DNA of 64,000 nucleotides from Diplosphaera chodatii (Eukaryota > Chlorophyta > Trebouxiophyceae > Prasiolales > Stichococcaceae), in contig JAALGY010000031.1 in the NCBI GenBank assembly GCA_032358165.1, positions 2,108,001 through 2,172,000 on the forward strand, given 5' to 3'. Positions 38,401-57,178 of the stretch are shown piece by piece; the first letter of the stretch is position 1, and the number at the start of each line of letters is the position of its first letter. Position numbers and translations under genes: made by a program. Below the pieces are notes generated by a model, which saw nothing but the letters and a program-made list of their open reading frames with translations, was not told the origin of the DNA and did not search any database.

Positions 38401-39268
38401 AAAACTGCAGGCCTGTGAAATGTACCACTTGTAATGCAGGCGGCGGCCGCCGAGGTGGGTGGACCCGGTGCGGGCGCTGCAGGCGTACAGCTGGCGGCAG
38501 GCGGCCGGGCGGCTGCTGCTGCGACGCCTGCGGGGCGGGGTGTACGAGTCCGAGGGCTTTCTGGGCTGCGTGCCGCTGGCGCCGCCCAACAGCTTCATCG
38601 TGGCCACCTGCCAGTGAGCCTCATGCTCACCTGCACTTCAGCGACCCCTGCTGCATGCCTCTGGCGCACTGCACACCGCCTTGACAGTGTGCGGCCGCTG
38701 GTTGCGAATCAGCAGCAGCATCACCTCCTGCTATTGTCGACCCTGCATGCAAACTGCAGGCACGTGCTGCACATATCCGGGGACGAGGGCCAGGAGGCGC
38801 CCGCGCTGCACTGGGCCTCGGCGGCGGAGGACCTGGTGCACCTGGCCCGCGAGGGCAGCCGCGTGCAGCTGCTGGCGATGGCGCCGCCCGCCGACACCCC
38901 GCGGCCGCACCGGTCGTCGTTCAGCGCCGCCGCCGCCGGCGGCCTGGCTGCTGCGGCGGCTGCGGTGGCGGTGCAGCCCGCGCCTGGGCGCGGCGACGCC
39001 TCTGTGGCGGCCCCGTTCTTTTCTGCTGTGCTGCAGGCAAGCCCGCAGTGCTTTGCAGCGTGCCGATGACACTGGGGTAGCACTGCTGCCACAATGCCCT
39101 GTAAAGTCGCGATTCACACCTGAGTAAACCCATGCCGTGCTGCAGTGTGCCAACGAGCAGGACGCAGCAGCGCTGCAGGCGCTGCTGCAGAGCGTCCGGC
39201 AGCAGGCGGTGCCGCGACGGACGTACGTCGGACATGGCTTGGTGGTGCAGACAGCATATGCCTGCTGA
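20496..39268 (+). CDS. VPS13: Giant VPS13 (chorein) bridge-like lipid-transfer protein
   Basis: VPS13 proteins form long hydrophobic grooves that move bulk lipid between membranes at contact sites. The first coding exon is only ATGTTTG (20496-20502); spliced to 20587 it yields MFESWVSELLASYLGHFVD, the chorein N-terminal signature. Next come VTLQNVRLKAEAFDYLQLPV, VPWHPFTGRLLQIALSDVFL (21004) and VLNRLQLTVNNVHLSF. The extended chorein block RIWQYAARAVLLDV with RRQYIKLYQRKL (~22440-22560) and LESRFTAEDTELFRMFAE (~22765) follows. A long RBG-groove region has an Ala/Ser/Pro-rich insert at ~26140-26930. The VPS13 adaptor-binding/SHR-BD region spans ~30-35.5 kb (YVLHNLLDVPLQCKQ, LDYAWDEPGLPHTLLVELPG). 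The C-terminal ATG_C/DORSITE segment includes GTSALISNTVFGFANASAKM (37.6 kb), GGLARGAVRGATGALVRPLA (38.1 kb) and a PH-like end. The stop is at 39266. Several dozen exons; many internal borders are not resolved. Confidence 0.88.
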
Positions 39269-39682
39269 TCAGATGTGGCTGCTGTGCCAATTCGGACGAG
39301 GGCCAGTATGCTGCTTGGCGCGGGGGGTGCAAACACTGTTTTCAGGAGCAGAGTATGAAGGAAACAAGCGGATGATGCGTTCATCAGGTGTCAGGTGGCT
39401 AGACTAATCGGTTGGATGAGTCTTAAGGGTCTTGTTTCGTGTATGGTTTAGGTTTGTAGTCCTGTAGCTTGTACATGTGCTCTCAGCGGGTCGAACCATG
39501 AACTCATTCATTGGCCAAACGGTGAAGTGCTATCGTAAACTGCCATAGCCAGTCTAGTCATGAGCTATACACCAGTCTAGTCGTGTGTTACACGTAAACA
39601 AACAAATACCAGGGTGGGCAGTGTTCCTGTCGTCACGGTTCATGGATTCTGCGGTGCATTGCCGGGGTAGCAGCAGCGCCTA
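39269..39682. other. Convergent intergenic region / 3' UTRs
   Basis: This lies between the ends of the VPS13 gene (+) and the hemerythrin gene (-). It contains two nearby copies of CCAGTCTAGTC (~39550-39580), too short to mean much. No gene is seen. Confidence 0.45.
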
Positions 39683-41034
39683 TCACTTGCCGAAGAGCCT
39701 GGCAAAGAAGCCCTTCTGCGGCACCGGCGCCTTGCCGTCAACCACGCACTGGATGGGCTGCACGTACAGCTTGTTGTACTTGGACGTGCGCGGCAGGATG
39801 ATGAGGGACTGGGCAAAGCCAGGGATTTTCTCCTGCACAATATGAGGGCAACCAAGTGCGAGTGCTGCTGCATGACAAAGACGCGCTGGCAATGGGTCTC
39901 GTACCATGATGGTCAGATGAACAGGGTTTGCTTAGGACTGACCAACGGCTGAATAAACAGTTTGGTGTCAGCGGTCGTGCATGGAAAGCTGGACGTATGC
40001 CCTGGCAGCAAGGCGCACCCTCTTCATGAAGGCGCGGCGCTCCTCATCTGGCATGAAAGCCAGCATGGCCGGCAGCTCGTATGGCCCCATCTGCTTGACC
40101 ATCTTCATGGTGGTCTGTGACGGCAGAAGCATGCCCTGTCAGCGACGCGCATGACAAAATTGTGCATGCCAATGCAGCACCAGGAGGGATACCATGTGCA
40201 GATGGGTTGGCGCTTGACTCACCGCCTGGTACTCGGCATATGGGAAGGTGGAGCGCAGCAGGGGCGCCATGTCCTCCTCCTCCTTGAAGTGCTCCCTCAG
40301 CGTAGCCTCATGCGTCATGAGCTTGCCCTGCGAGCGCAGCCAGTAGGATCAACACATGCATGCTGTCAACAGTACCTCATAGACGTCCGATGGTGGAACT
40401 CGCCAGCATGGGCAGCAGTGCAGACGTGCGCAGTGGTCGGCGCCCGCTGGCCCGCCACAGCACCTGGATGGAGCTGACGGTCTTCAGGTTGTCCTCCACC
40501 GACGACTCGTGCGACAGCTCGCCCACCAGGCTGGTCAGCTCCTCCTGGCTGTCCATGATGGTCTGCACGGGCGCCCGCACACACGCCACTCAGCCGGCGC
40601 AGCATGGCAGCGACACGCAGCCGTTGGATTCCGACGCACCGAGGCACACGCCAAGCACGGCTGTGGTCAACGCGTCACGGGCATGGACCGCTCACACCAG
40701 GGGCCTGCCCAGCACACACGGGGTGCGGCCGGCACCTTGTGGTCGTCGGCGACGCGCTGCGGCATGTCCATCTTGGTGGCCATCCAGGGGAAGAAGTACT
40801 CCTCCTCGTGGTCGTGGTGCTTGTGCAGGTTCTCGCCGAAGCGCAGCCAGAAGGTGCTGAGCCCCGCGGTCTGCCACGCCGCCAGGTTGCCGCCGCCCTC
40901 CAGCTGCGCCGCCACCACCTTGAGCGCCTTGGCCATGAGCGCCATGTCCTTCAGCAGCGCCTGGTGCACCAGGTACCAGCCTGCGTGGAGCACACGTGCG
41001 GGCGTGTCCACCGGCGCTCCCTTGATGTCGACAA
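39683..41034 (-). CDS. Hemerythrin-like HHE cation-binding protein (5' exon not resolved)
   Basis: A four-helix-bundle protein predicted to bind a di-iron or similar metal centre. Visible ligands are LHAGWYLVHQAL (first His), LHKHHDHEEEYFFPWM (HxxxE-type motif, ~40815), ADDHK, and after introns MTHEATLREHFKEEED (~40280). The helical linker has MDSQEELTSLVGELSHESSV (~40550). The C-terminal part (~40110-39683) has AMLAFMPDEERRAFMKRVRL and ends GFFARLFGK. The most upstream recognisable exon begins at an AG acceptor at 41034 just after an in-frame stop, so the true start codon lies in an unidentified exon further upstream on the - strand. Related proteins include bacterial oxygen/iron sensors and FBXL5-type iron sensing domains; the function in this alga is unknown. 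Confidence 0.75.
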
Positions 41035-41992
41035 CTCAACGGGCCGGCATAGTCTGTCCCTTGTCTGGGGCGGCTTCGAGGCTGTACCATGATCCGACCG
41101 CCCGAACACGGACAGAGCCAGCTATAGAACCCGCAGCAGTGCTGCTGTACACGCAGTAGGTCGCAGGCACGGCTGCAAGCCTCGAACGCGTCGGTGACAA
41201 TGTGACAGGGTGGCACAAAAGGCCGTGAGCTGCGGCATCCGGCGCCTCGAACATGCGAGGCCCACCAGCAATCGTTCAGAAGACATGCGCGCCCCAAGCG
41301 ATGCGGCGATGCAGTGCCGGGCATGCTGTCCCGACAGATTCTGCGTTCGAGAGACCTGTGTGCCGGGACGGGGCACGCAGACAAGAGGAGCGCGCTGGAG
41401 CAGAAAGGAATTTTTGCACCCACCGTCAAGCTCGAAGGCATATGGGTACGTGGACTGATGGTCCTGGGTTCCGGCTGTGGGTGCGCCTGCTGCCACCATC
41501 CTGCCTCGCCTCGACAAGCTGTGACAATATCTTCGGTCAAGAGATAGCGCTGCGGACTGCGTGAACGATGATCGGCAAGCAGGCAGGCAGGAGACAAGTC
41601 AGGCTCGCTGTAAATAGATGTCAAGCGGAGTTGCTGGTGCGGGAATGCGGATGTGACTGTACTGGTCGGGGCAAGGTGGCCCCTGTCACCCACAGCCTGG
41701 CTCTCGTGTTTGTAGTCACGTGGGCTGTGGTGATTGGCATGGGACCATGCATTAGAGCGTAACGTTGTGATCATGATCATGATCACCGGATTGGGCCGGA
41801 GTCGTGCCCTGGCAAGCACTGGTTGAGGGTGCCGCTACGCGATACAGCCTGTCAACAGGCGGCACATACAGGAATTGATGGAAACCAGGGCGTGCAAAAA
41901 CCACAACGGCATACCATAAACGGTACTCTGATGTTGTTTGGTGGGGTCAATGCAGCAGTAACAGTAGGGTTCTGCAAGCACTAGACTTGCGT
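41035..41992. other. Upstream region of the hemerythrin gene and 3' flank of the JmjC gene
   Basis: It should contain the missing first exon and promoter of the hemerythrin gene. A 375-codon - frame covers much of it, but it is in another frame from the hemerythrin exon and its sequence is not protein-like to my eye. It contains the 20-bp palindrome at 41767-41786. Confidence 0.4.
41767..41786. repeat. Perfect 20-bp palindrome with ATGATC repeats
   Basis: GTGATCATGATCATGATCAC equals its own reverse complement. It holds three overlapping TGATCA cores and lies ~730 bp upstream of the hemerythrin exon. It could be a dimeric regulator site, a bZIP-like site or a cruciform; nothing else supports a function. 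Confidence 0.7.
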
Positions 41993-50893
<8,901 letters not shown>

Positions 50894-52265
50894 GTCTGAT
50901 GGCCGCAGTGGCCTCGCCCCCGCGTGTCACACAACGAGCGCGCAGAGGATGATCTGCATCGGCTGCACCTCAGCGACAGCCGTGGCGGTCGCCCACGACA
51001 ACCTGCGGTTGATATGCTGTCCAGTCAGGCACAGGGGATGAGCAAGGACTGCGAGCAACTGAAGACGAGGTCGCGCAAGCTTCTGCACCCGCAGCTCTGG
51101 CAATGCTATGGAAGTCAGAAGTATGATCACATTAGGTACGCAAAGCAGCATCACCAAGCAACAAGCAACACGGCACACAGACCGATTCACCAACGTAGTG
51201 GGATGGACCTCCCAGCGCACGCGTCAGCAACACCGCTTGCTCATTGAATCCATGCATGATTTCAGTGCATCGGCACCAAGCCCAACAGCCGTGAACGCCG
51301 TGATGTAACAGGCTAGTATTGAGGCCTATGACCGTGGCCTCGTCGGTAAATTGACAAGGCCCCACAGCACACAGTGCGTCGCAGATACTACTGCAAGCTT
51401 GGTGCCAGCGCATCGGAGCGGCGTGCTGCCACTTATTCTGCACCGCCGTGCCGGAGCCTGTGCGCCAGCAGAGCAGCCGAGCCAAAGGGCAGCTTTCCCA
51501 TTCCCGACCCCCTTCCATTCGCAGTGTTTCCGACGCCATTCACAGGCCTGGTGCCGCGCAGCTGCCAGACAAATTGCCGAGCCGCACCTGAAGCTCACTG
51601 ATTGGCCTGGAGCAGCACGTGCCCTGTGGAGCCACCGGCGGACCTCAGCCTTCTCGCTGAATCTGTCCCGGGTCGCGGAGTGTGGATGCTGCGCTGCAGC
51701 AACAAGCCTGCACGATGATGCCCGAGCAGTTGCAATCGTGCTGCTGTCGTTGATGCAGCCAATTGAGCAGGCAACTGGAGCTACTGTCTTAGCCACGGAG
51801 GCCCGTCTCCACGCGGCCAGACTAGGGTCCCAAGAAATGAAATCGCTGGGCAAGGGGTGGCAACCCCCACAGACACACTCGAATTCAAGTCTGCATGATG
51901 GCACCGCGCCAACAAGATCATCGTTGCACATACCCAGCTGAAAGGCCACTATCGCGCTTCTGCTTTTAAGGTTCGGTAGCCTGGCTGCGGACTTGTGCTC
52001 CGTGCTGCACGGCGAGCTGTTGCTGTTTGCTGCTGATGCATGCACTGTCGTGAAGCAGTAACGTGTGCCTGTCATGGCCGCCTGGTGATACACCTTTGAT
52101 GTACACACTACTTACCAAATTAGTTGGAGTCCGCGCACATGGCTGCAGCCTGCCGAGCTTGAGTTGCCGTTGAACATCACCATCAAGCCTGGTACACTGA
52201 TACATGACAGCGGTGCAATGCCACTTTCATGGCAAACAGCATCACCACGTTGACAGCACACGGAG
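50894..52265. other. Divergent intergenic region between JmjC gene (-) and PAN-like gene (+)
   Basis: About 1.4 kb that should hold two promoters. A 260-codon - frame (52108-51326) and an overlapping + frame (51351-51941, TTG start) are both open. Neither shows motifs, good start context or similarity, so I do not call a gene. An expressed hypothetical gene here remains possible. Confidence 0.4.
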
Positions 52266-54287
52266 ATGGCCAGCAGGGGATGGTTGGTGCTGGCGGCGGT
52301 CTGCGCTATGGCCCTGATCGCGACCTTCAACATTGCGCAACACCCGACCCTGTCACTCAGCACCTTTCACCTAGATGGGCACGAGTTGCGACAGCACCAG
52401 CAGCGGCCGCGTCGTGCAAGAGGTGCTTGCAGCTATGCGTGTTCCCTTACTTGCTGGCCGATCACGAGATGGCTGGCAGCTGCTTTGCGCTCTAGGCGAT
52501 GCCGAGCGGTCCCATGGTGTCACACAACCTGAGGGAGATGTGCGCTTGACGTGTGACAGCAACAGGTCCGTGCACACGAGCTTTGGAGTGAGTGTCATCC
52601 TGTGTTAGAAGCACTCTATATAGTTGGTGGTGCGGCGTGTGTGAACAGGCTCTCTGGACTCGTCAGCGAAGGCCCTGCCGGGCCATGCGGCCACTGGACC
52701 AGACATGGCGGCGGGTATTCGCGACAAGTTGGCAGCCGCCGATCAGGCGGCACAGGCTGGTGCAAGCGGCGGTGGCGAGTCTGGTGCATCATCAGAAACA
52801 GCGTCCAGAGCTGCAGTCGTCGGCATCGACAAGCCGCTCACGGCGGACGGCCTGCAGCACACCAGCAACGAGCTGCCAGCAGCTCTGCATGCAGCGGCAG
52901 GACCTGCACCAATGTCAGAGGCAGTCTCAGACCCAGCGCTTGCTGGCATCAGCAAGCCGATACAGACAGCCAGCAGTCAGGCAGCAGGTACCCAAGCAGC
53001 AAGGCTTGGTCCGGCGCCTGCGGAAGCCAGTGCAAATGCTGAAGCAGCCGGCGGTCCCCATGCAGCCTCCGCAGCAGCGCCCGGGCTGGGAGGCGTGATG
53101 CAGCAACAGCAGATGCTGTCGCAGCGCGTGTGCGGCTCCCCAGCTATTGACGGGTGCAACAGTCTACCCTCCCGCTGCATGGCTGTGCAGTCACCTGGCA
53201 ACTCGATGTGGAAGCAGAAGCTGTCTCCTGGATGCAGTGCCTGGCAGTCTGACACCAGGCTGTCACTCCCTTACAGGTATGCACACGTGAAGCCAGAGTG
53301 CCTGTACGCCTCGCCGGCGGCAAAATGGTGGCAAGCCTGGGAGGCTGCGGGGGGCCGCCGCGAGGAGTTGGTAATTCACATAGAGAGGAGCGCCGACTTC
53401 GATGGCCTGGCCGTTGGCTGGGGCATAGGCAACACGAAGGTTCTGTGTGCACTGTATCAGACTGCGGTCTGCGAGTTCCGTTAATGCGGAGCGACCACAG
53501 CACTGACGTGTGCACAAAGTGGCGCCTGCTTCCTAGGGTGTGCATCCGTTATTGGCCACGAACTTGAGCCCCTGACATCATGCAGGCAAGCGTGGAGGAG
53601 TGTGCGGAGGCATGCAGACAGCACAAAGCCAACCCCAGTGGCAGTAAGCTTGCGTTGCTGATGCTACCATGACAAAGGTTGCCTGTTCCAGCGTAGCCAT
53701 AATAGCAGCTCATATGCCGGCTGCTCAGCTGTGGTTCATGTTCCCCAATTTCCGTTGACTTTTGCAGGCCACTTCGAGCCGCTGCCATGCAATGCATTTG
53801 CATACTGCCCAGAGGACGTTTGCTTTGAGCCTGATGCGCACAAGCACTCCAAGGTCAGCCCACCCGGTTTCACAGAACTGTTGTGCTTTTCGTTTGACTC
53901 CATTCCGTTTCTGATGCTTGATCTAAACAAGTTTTGCACACAGCATGACCTGTGTGGTGTCGCAGGGAGACTGCTGGCTGAAGTTCACAGAGGGTCCAGC
54001 GTCACCAGAGGTGCAGAAATTTGCCCTGCAACGTGCTGGCCTTCCAAGTGCTATGTTGGTGAATTGATGTACCCACAAACAGTTCCATGCCAGCCTATTC
54101 CTGCGGCAGCAACATGCTCAGCGCAGGGGCTGGTGCTTTGCAGGTCAACTTCAGAGGAGAGATACGGGCTGAGCAACGCGCCCGCCACCCCACAGCCCCG
54201 CAAGTGGTGCAGTGGCAGTCCGGTGTACTGCTGCCCAGGGGTGTGCGCCTCGCCAATGGCACGTGGAGTCCGCGCTACGACTGGTAG
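52266..54287 (+). CDS. Signal-anchored PAN/Apple-like domain protein
   Basis: The start ATG at 52266 (GAGATGG) begins MASRG followed by a single hydrophobic segment (WLVLAAVCAMALIATFNIA), either a signal peptide or a type II anchor. A long Ala/Gln-rich stem (~52700-53270) follows. The conserved C-terminus has YAHVKPECLYASPAAKWWQA, then VEECAEACRQHKANPSG (~53590), PCNAFAYCPEDVCF (~53790), CWLKF after a splice near 53965, and WQSGVLLPRGVRLANG before the stop at 54287. The order EEC..C, CN.F.YC, C, CWLK, W.SG is the pattern of PAN/Apple-like cysteine modules that are numerous in green algae. The protein is expected in the Golgi, wall or outside the cell; the ligand is unknown. Confidence 0.65.
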
Positions 54288-54561
54288 CATGCAGACTGCT
54301 GACTACAGTGTCTGCAATGGCGTTCCCTGTAAGATGATCTATGCACAGCAATATGTGATTTTCATGTTTCGCAAGTCTGCTGGTTGCCAGCATAAGTTGT
54401 TTTGCACCAGCACGAAGCTTCAGCCTGACTGTGTAGTTGTATACTACCGGTACGATGCCCCTTTGAACCAAATTGATTGCAACGCAGCAGACAGCCAGCT
54501 CTCTGGTTAATAAGTTCCTCGGCTGTTACACTGCGCAGAATGGTGCAGTTGCAACTCGTCA

Positions 54562-56504
54562 TCAACTATCGCCTAGCTTGACTTGCATGGCCTCGATGAC
54601 CTCGAAGTGCATCTCTAGGCTGAGTGGCTCGCCGGCAAAGTACTTGCGGCTTGAAATAGGCAGACCCTCCGCTGCAAGCAGATCGTGAAACCGCTGGGCC
54701 TCCCGGCCTGAAGGGCACACGAACGGAGGCACTGAGCCATCAACAGATGACCACCAGACACGAGATGCTAGCAACAGCCATGCATGCTCCCGGGCTGTTC
54801 GGAATTCCCGCTGAGCCTGCTCAGCAAGCCTGCAGTGCACCTATCCAGGGGCGAGTTGGGTCCTCCCACTGGCGGGGGGTGCCGTGCAGGAAGACGCGGG
54901 GCTTGCTGCCGACGCTGGCCGCTAGGCCCTTCGCAACCTGTGGATCTGCACGCCATGCCGTGGCCAGTCTCATGCTGGAGGCTGGGCTATGGAAATGCCA
55001 TTGTTCAAGACGTTGCACTGGATCAGCCTCCAGAAACACCAAGCATGGGCCTCCAGCACACACCACTGAATGACCATGTCCATGCGCACCTGTGTTGTAG
55101 GCGCCGCGGCAATTGAGGCCCACGTCCAGGTAGTGCACCTCGTCGATGGCGGCCATCAGCGCCCTGACGTCCGGCGGCGGGTCCAGCTGCAGCGACCCGG
55201 CGGTCGGCTGTCGCCCTGTTGTGATGCCGCCGCTGCCACAGCACGCCTCTGCCCAGGCCGCCAGCTCTGCAAGCACCTACACCACAACAGAACGAGCGAT
55301 TGTCGACACTCCGCGGACTGCACTGGTGGGCACAGCAACAACTGAGCCTCAGCCTGCCGCTGCTGAGCACAGACCAGACGGATTGACAGTGGCTTATTGA
55401 TGGCAACTTCTGTGACGGTGTTGTGGGCGGTGGTGACAGCATGTGGCTGACTTGCAAGCTCTTCCATATGAGAACCTTGCAATCCGCACCTGGTTCAATA
55501 CTGTGCCGCCTTTGCTGAAGCCGACGAGCTTGATGGGCAATGGCATTGCCCCGAGGCCTCTGCCCGCCGGCGGCGCCACGGCACCGTGACCCGGGGCTGC
55601 GTCGGCGATCGCCTGCGCACCGCTCGGTGCTGGTTGTCCGCTGATGCTAGTGCCACCGCTGTTGACGCTGCCAGGGGCACCGCCGCTGCTGCCTGCTGCA
55701 GGCGGCTGTGATATAGCTGGTGGGGCGCTGAACGGTGGCACAGGCCGCCGCACGGCCGGCGGAGCCCACAGCCCACCGTCCTGGAGCAGCGACGCCAGCT
55801 GCCTGACCGCCTTCAGGCTCTGCGCACCAACAACAGTGCATCTGATGCATGCCCTTGGTGCTGCTCCGTTGCCGGGTAGCGCAAATCCGAGCAGCTCCTG
55901 TGACTGCCTACACAAGTGCTCGCCCAGGCTGGCACGGGCATTTCAGGGGTTCAATAAACCACATCTGAGCATCGTGGCAGCCGGGTGTCTGGCAGCCCCT
56001 CACCCGCCCGTCGTGGCCCAGGGGCTCTCCGCTTGCGGTCACCCGCCCCAGAAAGTGGTCAAAGCAAGCGAAGCACGCCTCCAGCCGCGACGGCATCACC
56101 ACCGCCACGTTGGCGCCTGGGAACTTGGCTGCCATGGTCGCCGCTTGCCGCTTTGGATCCTGCTCGCAGGGTCGACTACGCTTGAAACAGAGCATCGGTG
56201 GCCTGCACACATGCTCCCCAAAGATGCTTCTGTGCCAACATGCATCCTCTGCTTGTCTGTATCTGATGGCATTCTCCAGCTGGACGTTGTCAGATGCAGC
56301 AACCAGGCTGAAGCACACGTTCACAGGCAGACCACCTGCAGCTCCAGCACGCGGGGCGGCAGCCCCTTGGCCTCCAGCTGGTCGCCCACAAAGAACACGA
56401 CGGTCGAAATCGCAGCCGCTGGCGCCGGCAGGCAGCACACCTTGTCGGTGCCCTCGACGCCCGCCAGCACACGCAGCTGTGCCTGCTGACGCTGGGGCGC
56501 CTGC

Positions 56505-56541
<37 letters not shown>

Positions 56542-56566
56542 GCCCCTGGCTATTGGATGTGGCCAT
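54562..56566 (-). CDS. C2orf69: C2orf69 (UPF0565) family alpha/beta-hydrolase-like protein
   Basis: Homologue of human C2orf69, a mitochondrial protein needed for normal respiration whose biochemical activity is unsettled. The start at 56566 gives MATSNSQGR followed by 11 glutamines. The core reads STVVFFVGDQLEAKG (~56420), AAKFPGANVAVVMPSRLEAC (~56130), then a Ser/Pro-rich insert. The nucleophile elbow is IKLVGFSKGGTVLNQ (~55530), followed by IDEVHYLDVGLNCRGAYNT (~55150), PRVFLHGTPRQWEDPTRPWI (~54900-54840), and EAQRFHDLLAAEGL with SLEMHFEVIEAM before the stop at 54562. The blocks match the human protein in order, including GFSKG, the YxLD block, the dPxRxWIG block and the terminal HF. Ser-Asp-His triad candidates are therefore retained. 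Its 3' end converges on the PAN-like gene with 274 bp between. Confidence 0.82.
56506..56540. repeat. CAG/CTG trinucleotide repeat coding poly-Gln
   Basis: An uninterrupted CTG run on + (CAG on the coding - strand) encodes 11 Gln near the N-terminus of the C2orf69 homologue. It is likely length-polymorphic. Confidence 0.9.
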
Positions 56567-56887
56567 GGTGCTTGCTGACACTCTGCTCACTCTGCCAGCT
56601 GCGGCAGCTGTGACTACCTCCAGCCTCACGGCAAGCTTGCAGCCTGAGCGGCGGCGGCTCAATGCTCCAAGCAGCGTGCATGTGCTCCTGCTGGCAATGC
56701 TCGGCAGCAGAGGTGGCGCCAGGGGTCCAACATCTACGTTAGTGATGGCGCACAACGATCGGTGGCCGCGGTGCACGCGCAGCCGCCTCCGCAGCCTTGC
56801 GAGCCGTGTAGGCAATGTCTGTCTCCACGCTCAGCATGTGCTTCACCTGCGGGATTGGCCACGCATCACTGAGTTGCAGGGGTAGCG
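56567..56887. other. Short intergenic region
   Basis: This holds the 3' flank of the uL30m gene and the promoter/5' UTR of the C2orf69 gene, both on -. Nothing else is seen. Confidence 0.4.
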
Positions 56888-57178
56888 CTATTGGAAATTC
56901 ACAAGAGCATGCGATTGCCAGTCATCCGCTATCATGTCACGGATGTCAGCCGTGCGTATCTGCACATCATGAAACAGGGCTGTCGTCCTGGCAGCCCGAT
57001 GGACGTGTGGTACATGCACCTTGTCAATGGCGCCTCGGAATGATGACCGGTTGGGGACCTCCACAGTCTGTTCCCGGTACGACAGCCCTAGCGTCTTGAT
57101 GATGGCACGGTGCGACTCGCGGGTCCCTGCAAAGCTGCGCCTGAGGGTCACAAACAGCGTCTTGACCGGCTGCGCCAT
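56888..57178 (-). CDS. MRPL30: Mitochondrial large-subunit ribosomal protein uL30m
   Basis: A complete single-exon frame of 96 residues with a true ATG at 57178. The core PVKTLFVTLRRSFAGTRESH with KTLGLSYREQTVEVPN and SFRGAIDKVHVPHV is the uL30 fold (bacterial RpmD), in which the second half binds 23S-type rRNA. A ~35-residue C-terminal extension (VQIRTADIRDMIADDW) exceeds bacterial L30. Chloroplast ribosomes lack L30, so a mitochondrial location is inferred; the N-terminus is short for a cleaved presequence. Lack of introns is unusual beside its neighbours but normal for a gene this size. Confidence 0.85.
   Translation of the reverse strand: MAQPVKTLFVTLRRSFAGTRESHRAIIKTLGLSYREQTVEVPNRSSFRGAIDKVHVPHVHRAARTTALFHDVQIRTADIRDMIADDWQSHALVNFQ

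Noticed and set aside
40692..41819. 375-codon - frame upstream of and overlapping the hemerythrin gene
   Set aside because: Where it overlaps the hemerythrin exon it is in the wrong frame, and its unique part looks like random translation. It may still include the missing first exon by position.
51351..51941. 196-codon + frame
   Set aside because: It begins with TTG, has no motif and overlaps an equally open - frame.
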